Below are positions 1 through 6,459 of a stretch of 12,167 bases of DNA, in pieces. Within the stretch, counting starts at the first letter, position 1. Each line of letters opens with the position of its first letter. The position numbers and the translations under genes were made by a program. Location: NCBI GenBank assembly GCA_018825925.1, contig JAHKAT010000310.1, forward strand, positions 1 to 12,167, given 5' to 3'. The notes under the pieces are model-generated. The model saw only the letters and a list, made by a program, of their open reading frames with translations, was not told the DNA's origin and ran no database searches. Origin of the DNA: Bacteroidota bacterium (GTDB lineage: Bacteria > Bacteroidota > Bacteroidia > Flavobacteriales_D > Crocinitomicaceae).

Positions 1-1424
1 AATTCATCCTCATTAAACCCACGTTGTTGCAACAATCCTCCAAAGCGGTATAATTCATTCTGATACAAAGGATTTGCGTCCAAAAACCAAGATTGATTCC
101 CAATCCTGATCACATTTCTTTTTGAAATAGGGAAAAAGTAACTAAACTCTAATTTACCCGAATATTGTGTGCTCCGCAGTGCATTGGTGCTATCAAACGA
201 TTGACTCGTTCTAGCCCCTACAGAACCAGTCATATCCACTGAAATTCCCGTGCTCGGATTCGGCAAATAATCCAAACGATTAAATTTAAAGCCAAGACCA
301 TAATTGTTCGATGATACATTTGCAAGGTTCGTGTAAGTTGTACTATTTTGTCCGGCTTTTAACACCGAAGAATTACTTCTTTGGTAATAGAAAAACACTT
401 TACTTCCACCACCAAGTTGATACTCAATGGCCACGCGACTATGAACATCTAAAAACGAAGAATCTCTTTTATAGAGTTGAAAACTACCATCCAGGCCAAA
501 TGGAGTTCTAAATAAAAAAGGAAGATTAAGATTTGTTTTGAGCTGTTGTGTTTGACCTTGTATATTTCTCCAATTTAAATCAAATAACTCCCCTTTTTTA
601 AACACGTTCCATAATTTTAGAGCAATATCACCCGCAAAGGCATATCCAGAAGGCAGCTTTGGCTGAAGTCCTACAAATCCATTCAAGGAACTAACAGGCT
701 TTGATTTCAGATACAAATACAACTCCACACCTTCTTGAGTAAATAGTAATTCATGCACTTTTGTTTCTTCCAAAAAAGCAACCTGTCTTATTTTTTCAGA
801 AATTTTAAGCACCCGCTCTTCGTTATAAATTTCACCTTTTTTAATTTGCAACAAACTGGAAACAAAAGATTCGGACACAGAAGTATCACCTTTGATGTTT
901 ATCTTTAACCACTTAACAGTTACCCCTTTATCTACTAACAAGCGGGCATATCCAACTGTCTGGCGAATAGAGTCCATTTTTAACTCAATTTTAGCGAACG
1001 GAAAACCTTCGTTGAGATATTTATCTTGCCAAACGGTCATCAAACGATTCAATTCTGCTGGACGAAAGCTTGGCCGAAAAAGTAAACGTTCAGAAGAAAA
1101 ACCACCTTTCATTAAAAAGCTTTTATCTTCATCAGAAACAGTCAAAAGCACATTGTCAAACTTCTCGTTCACCGAAAAATAAACCTTCCATGGAGTATAT
1201 GCGGTTTGCACAGAGTCAATATTTGCCAGTAAAAAACCGTTTTTACGCGCCGAGCTCTGCAAGCTTTTCAGGTAAACTTGTGCTTCACTGGAATCTGAAA
1301 ATGAAGTTTTTAGGTTTTTCTTAAACTTTTTGTACTCATTATCCGTAAATACTATACTGACTTCTTTTTGCCCGAAGCAATTGAGTATGGTGCAGAATAA
1401 GAATAAAGTAAAACAACGAGTCAT
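1..1424 (-). CDS. Omp85/BamA-TamA-like outer membrane protein, partial (3' end outside window)
   Basis: The reverse strand is open from an ATG at 1424 to the left edge, 474 codons with no stop. Residues 1-19 form a signal peptide (MTRCFTLFLFCTILNCFGQ). Residues about 125-240 look like POTRA repeats: an alpha-beta pattern with NEGFPFAKIEL at 139-149 and a second unit at about 170-240 (IKKGEIYNEERVLKISEKI). From about 247 on there are alternating beta strands rich in Tyr, Phe and Gly. The last visible residues are FGGLLQQRGFNEDE; the RGF at 468-470 matches the conserved loop-6 (V/I)RGF motif of Omp85 proteins. In that family the POTRA domains face the periplasm and the barrel inserts or secretes proteins at the outer membrane. 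The visible part suggests a full length near 600 residues, shorter than BamA and closer to flavobacterial TamA-like proteins (inference). The gene stands alone here and is divergent from a small lipoprotein. Family call is firm; the exact role is not known. Confidence 0.85.
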   Translation of the reverse strand, partial: MTRCFTLFLFCTILNCFGQKEVSIVFTDNEYKKFKKNLKTSFSDSSEAQVYLKSLQSSARKNGFLLANIDSVQTAYTPWKVYFSVNEKFDNVLLTVSDEDKSFLMKGGFSSERLLFRPSFRPAELNRLMTVWQDKYLNEGFPFAKIELKMDSIRQTVGYARLLVDKGVTVKWLKINIKGDTSVSESFVSSLLQIKKGEIYNEERVLKISEKIRQVAFLEETKVHELLFTQEGVELYLYLKSKPVSSLNGFVGLQPKLPSGYAFAGDIALKLWNVFKKGELFDLNWRNIQGQTQQLKTNLNLPFLFRTPFGLDGSFQLYKRDSSFLDVHSRVAIEYQLGGGSKVFFYYQRSNSSVLKAGQNSTTYTNLANVSSNNYGLGFKFNRLDYLPNPSTGISVDMTGSVGARTSQSFDSTNALRSTQYSGKLEFSYFFPISKRNVIRIGNQSWFLDANPLYQNELYRFGGLLQQRGFNEDE

Positions 1425-1459
1425 TTATTAGGAACGCATAAAATGATTGAAAATTAGGA

Positions 1460-1467
1460 CAAAGGAA
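1460..1467 (-). promoter_or_regulatory. weak candidate -7 element for the Omp85-like gene
   Basis: On the minus strand this reads TTCCTTTG, 7 of 8 positions like the Bacteroidota TAnnTTTG element (the second base differs). It lies 35 nt before the ATG at 1424, a sensible leader length. No TTG-type -33 box lies at the usual 17-23 nt spacing. A 9-bp match to this site (CAAAGGAAT on the plus strand) also occurs upstream of tatC. Confidence 0.3.
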
Positions 1468-1508
1468 TATTTTAGACAATAAATGTATGAATTTTGCGTA
1501 TTAAATAA

Positions 1509-1516
1509 TAACTTTG
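1509..1516 (+). promoter_or_regulatory. candidate -7 promoter element for the 46-residue lipoprotein
   Basis: TAACTTTG fits the Bacteroidota sigma-ABfr -7 consensus TAnnTTTG exactly. It would place transcription start near 1522-1524 and give a leader of about 33 nt before the ATG at 1556. The expected -33 TTG is not at standard spacing; the nearest upstream TTTG (1493-1496) is only 12 nt away. Such elements arise by chance in AT-rich DNA, but the position between divergent genes supports it. Confidence 0.45.
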
Positions 1517-1535
1517 ACTATTCCGCTAAATTAAA

Positions 1536-1559
1536 ATGAATAAAAAAGAGAAAATATGA
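1536..1559 (+). other. possible 7-codon leader ORF overlapping the lipoprotein start codon
   Basis: An ATG at 1536 opens a frame that reads MNKKEKI and then TGA at 1557-1559. The stop overlaps the lipoprotein ATG (1556-1558) as ATGA, the classic layout for translational coupling. It lies downstream of the candidate promoter at 1509-1516. The leader is very A-rich, so a short Lys-rich frame could occur by chance, and no ribosome-binding site is evident for it. Confidence 0.3.
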
Positions 1560-1696
1560 GAAAAGTAGCAGCATGGATGATTTTAGGTTTATTATTAACT
1601 TCAGGTTTGATGGCATGCGGGTCTGCTCACGGTGGAAATTGTGACGCATACAGCAGTGTAGATTCAAAGAACAACTCTGACTTAGCGTCGAAGTAA
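1556..1696 (+). CDS. small lipoprotein, 46 residues, function unknown
   Basis: ATG at 1556, TAA at 1694-1696. The N-terminus (MRKVAAWMILGLLLTSGLMAC) is a lipoprotein signal: Arg-Lys, a hydrophobic core and a lipobox-like LMAC ending in Cys21. After cleavage only about 26 residues remain, starting CGSAHGGNCDAYSS and ending SDLASK. These are hydrophilic and contain one further cysteine (Cys29). I do not recognise a characterised family; tiny lipoproteins of this kind are common in Flavobacteriia. Reality is supported by the coherent signal peptide, a candidate promoter at 1509, and a strong terminator 15 nt after the stop. It is divergent from the Omp85-like gene and convergent with the tatC-lptB operon. 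It is probably anchored in the inner or outer membrane facing the periplasm (inference). Confidence 0.8.
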   Translation: MRKVAAWMILGLLLTSGLMACGSAHGGNCDAYSSVDSKNNSDLASK

Positions 1697-1711
1697 GATA
1701 TTCTATTCTAT

Positions 1712-1748
1712 CATAAAAAAAGGAACATACATTGTTCCTTTTTTTATG
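1712..1748. terminator. bidirectional intrinsic terminator
   Basis: A perfect 16-bp inverted repeat: 1712-1727 (CATAAAAAAAGGAACA) pairs with 1733-1748 around the 5-nt loop TACAT. The GC-containing core GGAACA/TGTTCC is followed by seven T on the plus strand and by seven T on the minus strand. It can therefore stop both the lipoprotein transcript (stop at 1696) and the opposing operon (stop at 1770). Confidence 0.92.
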
Positions 1749-1769
1749 CGATATCATTTAATTTCAAAA

Positions 1770-2237
1770 TCACTTTTCCGATATATCTCTCGTTTCTTTC
1801 CTGAAAAACACCTTATAAGTTTCAGGAAACTTAGGCACTAACACCCAATTAGAAATATCGTAAAAGTCTTCACAATCCGTGCATTCATTGATGGTTACCA
1901 AATATTCAACCCTTGCTTTAGCTTTGTCAATCGTTACTTTTTTAACAACTTGAGAATGGCAGTTTTTCACAAACGGTTGACACATCAAAACGTATTCGTT
2001 AAAATCAATTTTACTATACGTATAACCTCCGTCAAAACTCACTCTGTAAGGGTCATTTTCGGGGTTAGCGCTTCTAATTACTTGGTTGTATCCAACGCTA
2101 TATTCGCGAACGATGGCATCAGCAACGATATCACCTGCAACTTCATCTTTAGGGATTTTACACTTCTTTTTACAGGATGTAAACCCAAGTACTAGTAAAA
2201 TAAATAAAAATCCAAATCGGCTTATAAATTGCATCAT
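1770..2237 (-). CDS. cysteine-rich lipoprotein, function unknown
   Basis: The protein has 155 residues from the ATG at 2237; an adjacent ATG at 2234 is equally possible. A frame extension to a TTG at 2279 would put extra residues before the signal peptide and is less likely. Residues 1-22 (ending FILLVLGFTSC) form a signal with a lipobox, so Cys22 would be lipidated. The mature part carries five more cysteines (26, 86, 93, 119, 122), including a C-T-D-C pair at 119-122 and CQPFVKNC at 86-93, which suggests disulfides or metal binding. The C-terminus is rich in aromatic and charged residues. No known domain is recognised. It is the last gene of the tatC-DUF5686-lptB run, 49 bp after lptB, and is followed by the terminator at 1712-1748. 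A local -7-like element at 2256-2263 may give it extra transcription. Its role in the envelope is only inferred from context. Confidence 0.82.
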   Translation of the reverse strand: MMQFISRFGFLFILLVLGFTSCKKKCKIPKDEVAGDIVADAIVREYSVGYNQVIRSANPENDPYRVSFDGGYTYSKIDFNEYVLMCQPFVKNCHSQVVKKVTIDKAKARVEYLVTINECTDCEDFYDISNWVLVPKFPETYKVFFRKETRDISEK

Positions 2238-2255
2238 GGTAATCACGTTTGTTTT

Positions 2256-2263
2256 CAAAAATA
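2256..2263 (-). promoter_or_regulatory. possible internal -7 promoter element
   Basis: The minus strand reads TATTTTTG, an exact match to TAnnTTTG, 18 nt before the ATG at 2237 in the 49-bp gap after lptB. No -33 element at standard spacing was found. The same octamer occurs close to the tatC start (6295-6302). A chance match is quite possible in this AT-rich gap. Confidence 0.25.
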
Positions 2264-2286
2264 AAGGATTTACCCTCAATATAAAA

Positions 2287-3015
2287 TTATTTTTTTCGAA
2301 GCTGGAAGTTTTGTCCCAAATAAACTCTTCGAACCTGTTCGTCAGCTGCCAAATCTTCCGCTGTGCCTGATTTCAAGATACTTCCTTCAAAAAGTAAATA
2401 CGCACGATCGGTAATCGAAAGTGTTTCTTGTACATTGTGGTCAGTAATTAAGATGCCAATATTTTTTTTACGTAAGTCGTTAATAATGCTTTGAATATCT
2501 TCAACGGCTATTGGATCTACGCCGGCAAATGGCTCATCGAGGAGTAAAAACTTTGGATTAGTGGCCAAAGCTCTCGCAATTTCAGTTCGTCTTTTTTCCC
2601 CTCCAGAAAGTCGATTCCCTAATGTTTTTCTAACGTGCGTTAAACTAAATTCATCCAACAATTCTTCAAGTCTGATTTTTCGTTCATTCAATGGCATATC
2701 AGTCATTTCTAGAATCGCTAGTATATTGTCTTCTACGCTCAACTTTCTAAAAACTGATACCTCCTGTGGCAGATATCCAATGCCTAATTGTGACCGTTTA
2801 TACATGGCTAGATCTGTAATTCGTCGATCATCCAAATACACTTCACCTTCGTCAGGGCTAACCAAGCCGACAATCATATAGAAGGAAGTCGTTTTTCCAG
2901 CACCATTCGGCCCTAGTAAACCAACAATCTCTCCCTGATTCACCTCTACCGTCACTCCTTTTACTACTTGGCGACTTTTATAGGCCTTTTTTATCAAATT
3001 GGTATGCAACTTCAC
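2287..3015 (-). CDS. lptB: LPS export ABC transporter ATP-binding protein LptB
   Basis: 242 residues, the usual LptB length. It is the cytoplasmic ATPase that, with LptF and LptG, extracts lipopolysaccharide from the inner membrane and pushes it along the Lpt bridge. Walker A GPNGAGKTT is at 35-43, the Q-loop glutamine at 84 (YLPQE), the ABC signature LSGGE at 136-140, Walker B FLLLDE at 156-161 with catalytic Glu161, and the H-loop His at 193 (TDH). Residues 45-51 (FYMIVGL) and 84-96 (QEVSVFRKLSVED) match the LptB type rather than other ABC ATPases. The start is a GTG at 3015; no in-frame ATG fits upstream, and residues 1-10 look like the usual LptB N-terminus. It lies 10 bp after the DUF5686 gene, so it is cotranscribed with it and with tatC. 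The membrane subunits are not in this window. Confidence 0.96.
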   Translation of the reverse strand: MKLHTNLIKKAYKSRQVVKGVTVEVNQGEIVGLLGPNGAGKTTSFYMIVGLVSPDEGEVYLDDRRITDLAMYKRSQLGIGYLPQEVSVFRKLSVEDNILAILEMTDMPLNERKIRLEELLDEFSLTHVRKTLGNRLSGGEKRRTEIARALATNPKFLLLDEPFAGVDPIAVEDIQSIINDLRKKNIGILITDHNVQETLSITDRAYLLFEGSILKSGTAEDLAADEQVRRVYLGQNFQLRKK

Positions 3016-3025
3016 TTTGAGATAA

Positions 3026-5488
3026 TTAAAGGTTGATAGCGAATCTTACGCGAACTCCTAGGGGATTCATTCCTGGATCCAAATGTGTTAAACGCCAAAC
3101 TAAATCCACTCTAAATACTTTGAAGATATTTTCTATACCTACGTTCGCTTCTAAATAGGGTGTGTTTTTAAAATTACGAGTAAAAGAAGGAATTACAATG
3201 TCGGAGGATTGATTTTTTGAGATTCGACCGATGGTCCCTCTACCTCCAGAAACAGCTCTCCATTTTAATTTTTTAATGAGCGGAATTCTGTCCAGAATAA
3301 ATCCATCCCAATGTTGCTCTACATAACCAGTTACATATTCGTCTGAAATAAACTCATAAAAACCCAGTTTATTGAAACTATTCGTAATCAAATAATAACT
3401 TTGATTTCCTTCGTGAATCTTTAAAAAAGGATAAGCTACATTTCCAAAATATTTACCCGCATTTGCACCGTACAAAATATGTCCAAAAATTCCCGTGGTC
3501 GTATTGTGATCCATAAAAACATCCAGTCGTTGGTATTGATATTGACTACCAGCCACTCCTTTTACTCCAAAAGTTGCTTGAACTTTAAAGATAGGGAAGC
3601 GTGATTTGATACTGACTCTATCAAAAGCTCCCGTTAAAAATTCTTCCCCTTTTGCCCAGCGAAAACCTGTTGTTACTTCGAAGGTACGAAGCGAGCCAAC
3701 GGTGTCCATCGTCTGACCTTCTGCACCTCTTTTCACAAAGTTAGCTCGACCCAAGGCAGAAATTTCACGGAGTTCTGCACCCGTTGAAAAAATCAAATCC
3801 TTCTTTACATCCTTTTCAATTTTGGCTCCAACTTTATAGACAAATGAAAGCTTATCTAAGGGTCCTGTTCTTAAGACGGTACCAAAAGTACTTCCCACAG
3901 CAGTACCGCCAGTTGGTTGCCCCAATTGATCGATATCGTTGTTGTAATAAAGTGACAATAAAGCTCTTTTGTGTTGAGAAAGGTGCAGACGAATCAACCC
4001 ATTGTATTTGAATCGATTATCTAATATACCATAGGCCACTCTTCCTCCTAGTTCAATTCTTTTGGAAAAACTATTGGAAGTACGCAAAGCCAATGCACCT
4101 CTGAATTTTTCAATAGGATTGGTGCTAAATAAACTAAAAACACTTCCTATTTCAATTTTTCCAATGGGATAATAACCTGTGGTCAACAAATAAGTTACGT
4201 TTTTCAAACGATTAAAATATGGATTGTTGTTCAATGAATCCACCATTTCTTCAATCTTCAATTCTTTTTCAGTCAGTGTCCTATGCCTATTTTCCGCCCA
4301 CCATTCTTCATTCCTGGCACCTGCACCAATTTGTGTAATCACGGGTTCGTCGGTTCTATAAAACTCAACCGGTCGTTCTTTATTGATTACAAAATTTTTC
4401 CTCGACGAATATTTCCGTCCATACAAACCATAAAGCTTCGAATTTTCAGTTACATTGATGTCTGCAATAGTTCTTTCTTCGGTCAACATCCAAACTTCAG
4501 GTTGAACCATATCAAATTTATGTTCAAAGTACATGTCTTGAATAAAATTGATGTTGGCATCGGGAGCAATATTGGCTTTAAACAGCTTGATGGCATAAGT
4601 CGTGTCGTGAATCCACATTTCTCCAACAAATGTCAAATCTCCTGTACGTTTCGGTAAAAACCGAAGTTTGAAACACCATTGATTATCAATAAAAGTGGAG
4701 TCTTCAAGATAAAATTTATAAAAACTTCGAGCGATAGTGGCTGTTGGAGAAATAAAAGCCTTGCCAAACATTTGAATATAATTATCATATACATTGATAT
4801 CCAAATACATATCACCTAAAAACTGATTAAAAGACAAATCTTCAGTCCCCGAAACTTGATATCCTTTGGAAACCTCCACTTTCCGTTTTGGATCCTTTTT
4901 AAAGTAAAAATCAGAAATAGACTCCGATAATAAAACAGGTAAAAAAGTTTTTTGACCATCCGAAGAATCCAAATAGTCCAACACAAAATCCAAGGGCTTT
5001 AGCACCTTTCTTTCTGAAAATTTATCTCCAATATTGTTTAAGTCCAATTGAAGCTTATTATACAACTCATACTCAAAAGCATCTAATTTTTCTCTGTCAT
5101 TAATTCGCTTATTGGCGACCATTTTTTTGTGCAGAATTGTAGATGGAAACTCATCAGGAGGTCGAACTACCATTTCCTGAATATCCGTTACAAGTAGGCT
5201 CAATTTAACATCAATGGTTTGTGTGACATCCAAAGACACTTTTAAGGTTTGACGTTTGTACCCCGAGGAAAAGAAAACTAGAGAATCCGTAGCATAATAG
5301 GTTTCTAAATAATACCGTCCAGAATCATCCGTCAAAGCACCAATTTTGGCGTTTTGGAATTGGACTTTTACGAAGGGCAATAATTCTCCTGAAGCAGCGT
5401 CAGTGACTTTTCCGGATACAATTGTTTTTTGGCCAAAAAGTGAAAATTGAATAAAAACAAGAAAAGCGGTGATTAATAATCGGATCAT
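3026..5488 (-). CDS. DUF5686 outer membrane protein with carboxypeptidase-regulatory-like domain
   Basis: 820 residues. Residues 1-20 (MIRLLITAFLVFIQFSLFGQ) are a signal peptide. Residues about 23-107 form a carboxypeptidase-regulatory-like beta-sandwich (VSGKVTDAASGELLPFVKV, then DDSGRYYLET), the same domain that starts many Bacteroidota TonB-dependent and surface proteins. The rest is DUF5686: a periplasmic part to about 430, including the segment WIHDTTYAIKLFKANI, and then a C-terminal stretch of alternating strands with many Tyr, Phe and Gly that looks like an outer-membrane beta barrel, ending VRVRFAINL. No enzyme motif is seen; despite the name the first domain is not a peptidase. The family is widespread in Bacteroidota and its function is not established. 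It lies 13 bp after tatC and 10 bp before lptB, so it belongs to that operon, which points to an envelope role (inference). Confidence 0.9.
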   Translation of the reverse strand: MIRLLITAFLVFIQFSLFGQKTIVSGKVTDAASGELLPFVKVQFQNAKIGALTDDSGRYYLETYYATDSLVFFSSGYKRQTLKVSLDVTQTIDVKLSLLVTDIQEMVVRPPDEFPSTILHKKMVANKRINDREKLDAFEYELYNKLQLDLNNIGDKFSERKVLKPLDFVLDYLDSSDGQKTFLPVLLSESISDFYFKKDPKRKVEVSKGYQVSGTEDLSFNQFLGDMYLDINVYDNYIQMFGKAFISPTATIARSFYKFYLEDSTFIDNQWCFKLRFLPKRTGDLTFVGEMWIHDTTYAIKLFKANIAPDANINFIQDMYFEHKFDMVQPEVWMLTEERTIADINVTENSKLYGLYGRKYSSRKNFVINKERPVEFYRTDEPVITQIGAGARNEEWWAENRHRTLTEKELKIEEMVDSLNNNPYFNRLKNVTYLLTTGYYPIGKIEIGSVFSLFSTNPIEKFRGALALRTSNSFSKRIELGGRVAYGILDNRFKYNGLIRLHLSQHKRALLSLYYNNDIDQLGQPTGGTAVGSTFGTVLRTGPLDKLSFVYKVGAKIEKDVKKDLIFSTGAELREISALGRANFVKRGAEGQTMDTVGSLRTFEVTTGFRWAKGEEFLTGAFDRVSIKSRFPIFKVQATFGVKGVAGSQYQYQRLDVFMDHNTTTGIFGHILYGANAGKYFGNVAYPFLKIHEGNQSYYLITNSFNKLGFYEFISDEYVTGYVEQHWDGFILDRIPLIKKLKWRAVSGGRGTIGRISKNQSSDIVIPSFTRNFKNTPYLEANVGIENIFKVFRVDLVWRLTHLDPGMNPLGVRVRFAINL

Positions 5489-5501
5489 TTAGTTTAAAAT
5501 A

Positions 5502-6287
5502 TTATTCAGAAATCGATGTTTTTTTTTCAGCTCGTTTAGCAACGAATATACCGATTTCATATAAAAGGGTTATGGGAATAGCAACGATTACTTGAGAGAT
5601 TAAATCTGGGGGAGTAATCACGGCTGCGAGTATCAAAACACCCACAATTGCGTGTTTTCTGTATTTCTTCAAAAATTCACTATTAATAATGCCCAATTTG
5701 GTCAACAAATAACTGACCACAGGAAGTAAAAAAAGAAGTCCTGAATAAAAAACAGTGGACAACACCATTGACATATACGAGTTTACTGTGAAGATATTCT
5801 CGATGGATTCACTGATTTTAAAATTTCCAAAGAATTGGATACAAAGTGGGGCTACTATATAATAACCGAAAGCGATTCCTAAAAAGAATAAAATGCTCAC
5901 ATAAAATATGATACCACGAGCGGCGGATTTTTCATTTTGTTTTAGACCTGGCTTCACAAACGACCAAATTTGATGAAACAAAAAAGGAAAGGACAGTACA
6001 ATTCCACCCATAACACTCATCATCAAAGCGTATGAAAATTGCCCGGAAACTTCCGTACTTTGCATTTTGATGTCAATTTTGTCGACACAAACACCAAACC
6101 ATTCACACATTTTTCGAAAAGTCCAAAAATCAGTAGAGTTCATTCTTAAGAACAAATTATCCATGATCCAAGATTGATTCCACCACAATACAGTTGCCAA
6201 AATAACGATAGCAATAGCACATCGAACTAAGCGCCAACGCAACTCTTCGAGGTGATCCAGAAAGGACATTTGTTTTTCTTCTTCCAT
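5502..6287 (-). CDS. tatC: Sec-independent (twin-arginine) protein translocase subunit TatC
   Basis: 261 residues, usual for TatC. It is the inner-membrane receptor that binds twin-arginine signal peptides of folded proteins and recruits TatA. The N-terminal signature LDHLEELRWRL is at 10-20, with Glu15 in the same place as the signal-binding Glu15 of E. coli TatC. A second conserved site, FVKPGLKQNE, gives Phe110 and Glu119, corresponding to E. coli Phe94 and Glu103. Six membrane helices can be placed at about 22-36, 84-106, 126-146, 168-192, 212-225 and 229-250, the last two around the conserved TPPDLISQ. The first periplasmic loop (about 40-82) contains two cysteines (61, 67). The start ATG at 6287 fits the family N-terminus. 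It is the first gene of the operon; tatA is not in the window. recQ is divergent upstream. Confidence 0.96.
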   Translation of the reverse strand: MEEEKQMSFLDHLEELRWRLVRCAIAIVILATVLWWNQSWIMDNLFLRMNSTDFWTFRKMCEWFGVCVDKIDIKMQSTEVSGQFSYALMMSVMGGIVLSFPFLFHQIWSFVKPGLKQNEKSAARGIIFYVSILFFLGIAFGYYIVAPLCIQFFGNFKISESIENIFTVNSYMSMVLSTVFYSGLLFLLPVVSYLLTKLGIINSEFLKKYRKHAIVGVLILAAVITPPDLISQVIVAIPITLLYEIGIFVAKRAEKKTSISE

Positions 6288-6294
6288 CTCGGCA

Positions 6295-6302
6295 CAAAAA
6301 TA
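6295..6302 (-). promoter_or_regulatory. candidate -7 element close to the tatC start
   Basis: The minus strand reads TATTTTTG, an exact TAnnTTTG match, but it ends only 7 nt before the tatC ATG at 6287, so its transcript would be nearly leaderless. A second candidate on the same strand, TTCCTTTG at 6305-6312 (7 of 8), would give a leader of about 10-13 nt. Neither has a clear -33 box. Confidence 0.3.
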
Positions 6303-6304
6303 AA

Positions 6305-6322
6305 CAAAGGAATTGACCTTTG
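6305..6322. repeat. 6-bp inverted repeat CAAAGG-N6-CCTTTG between tatC and recQ
   Basis: CAAAGG at 6305-6310 and CCTTTG at 6317-6322 are perfect inverted repeats around AATTGA. Each arm forms the TTTG half of a -7-like octamer facing one of the two genes (TTCCTTTG toward tatC, GACCTTTG toward recQ). It may be an operator or two overlapping divergent promoter elements, or a chance palindrome. Confidence 0.35.
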
Positions 6323-6348
6323 AGACGTGAAATCACTATTCAATCAAC

Positions 6349-6380
6349 AAATAAAAATGAATGAAATATGATTTTTATTT
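6349..6380. repeat. 10-bp AT-only inverted repeat in the tatC-recQ gap
   Basis: AAATAAAAAT at 6349-6358 pairs perfectly with ATTTTTATTT at 6371-6380 around a 12-nt loop. It contains no G or C, so an RNA hairpin would be weak and it is unlikely to be a terminator. It may be a DNA-binding or easily melted site, or simply a product of the base composition. Confidence 0.35.
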
Positions 6381-6402
6381 AAAACATTCTTTCAGAAAAA
6401 CG

Positions 6403-6410
6403 TATATTCG
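6403..6410 (+). promoter_or_regulatory. weak candidate -7 element for recQ
   Basis: TATATTCG matches TAnnTTTG at all but one fixed position. It lies 49 nt before the recQ ATG, giving a leader near 40 nt. The -33 region (about 6377-6382) is T-rich but has no TTG. The rest of the gap, 6411-6459, holds no recognised element and no clear Shine-Dalgarno sequence. Confidence 0.3.
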
Positions 6411-6459
6411 TAATAGAGGTAAATGCCTTGTCTCACTTAAATTTAAATCTTGAACGCCA

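Noticed and set aside
892..1324. Two overlapping plus-strand frames of 96 and 84 codons
   Set aside because: They are antisense to the Omp85-like gene, whose frame is open over the whole stretch with a signal peptide, POTRA-like and barrel features.
1518..1757. A 79-codon minus-strand frame across the small lipoprotein and the terminator
   Set aside because: It runs through the perfect terminator hairpin and antisense to a gene with a convincing lipoprotein signal; its translation has no recognisable domain.
2238..2286. TTG start at 2279 for the cysteine-rich lipoprotein
   Set aside because: It would add 14 residues ahead of a complete lipoprotein signal peptide that begins naturally at the ATG pair 2237/2234.
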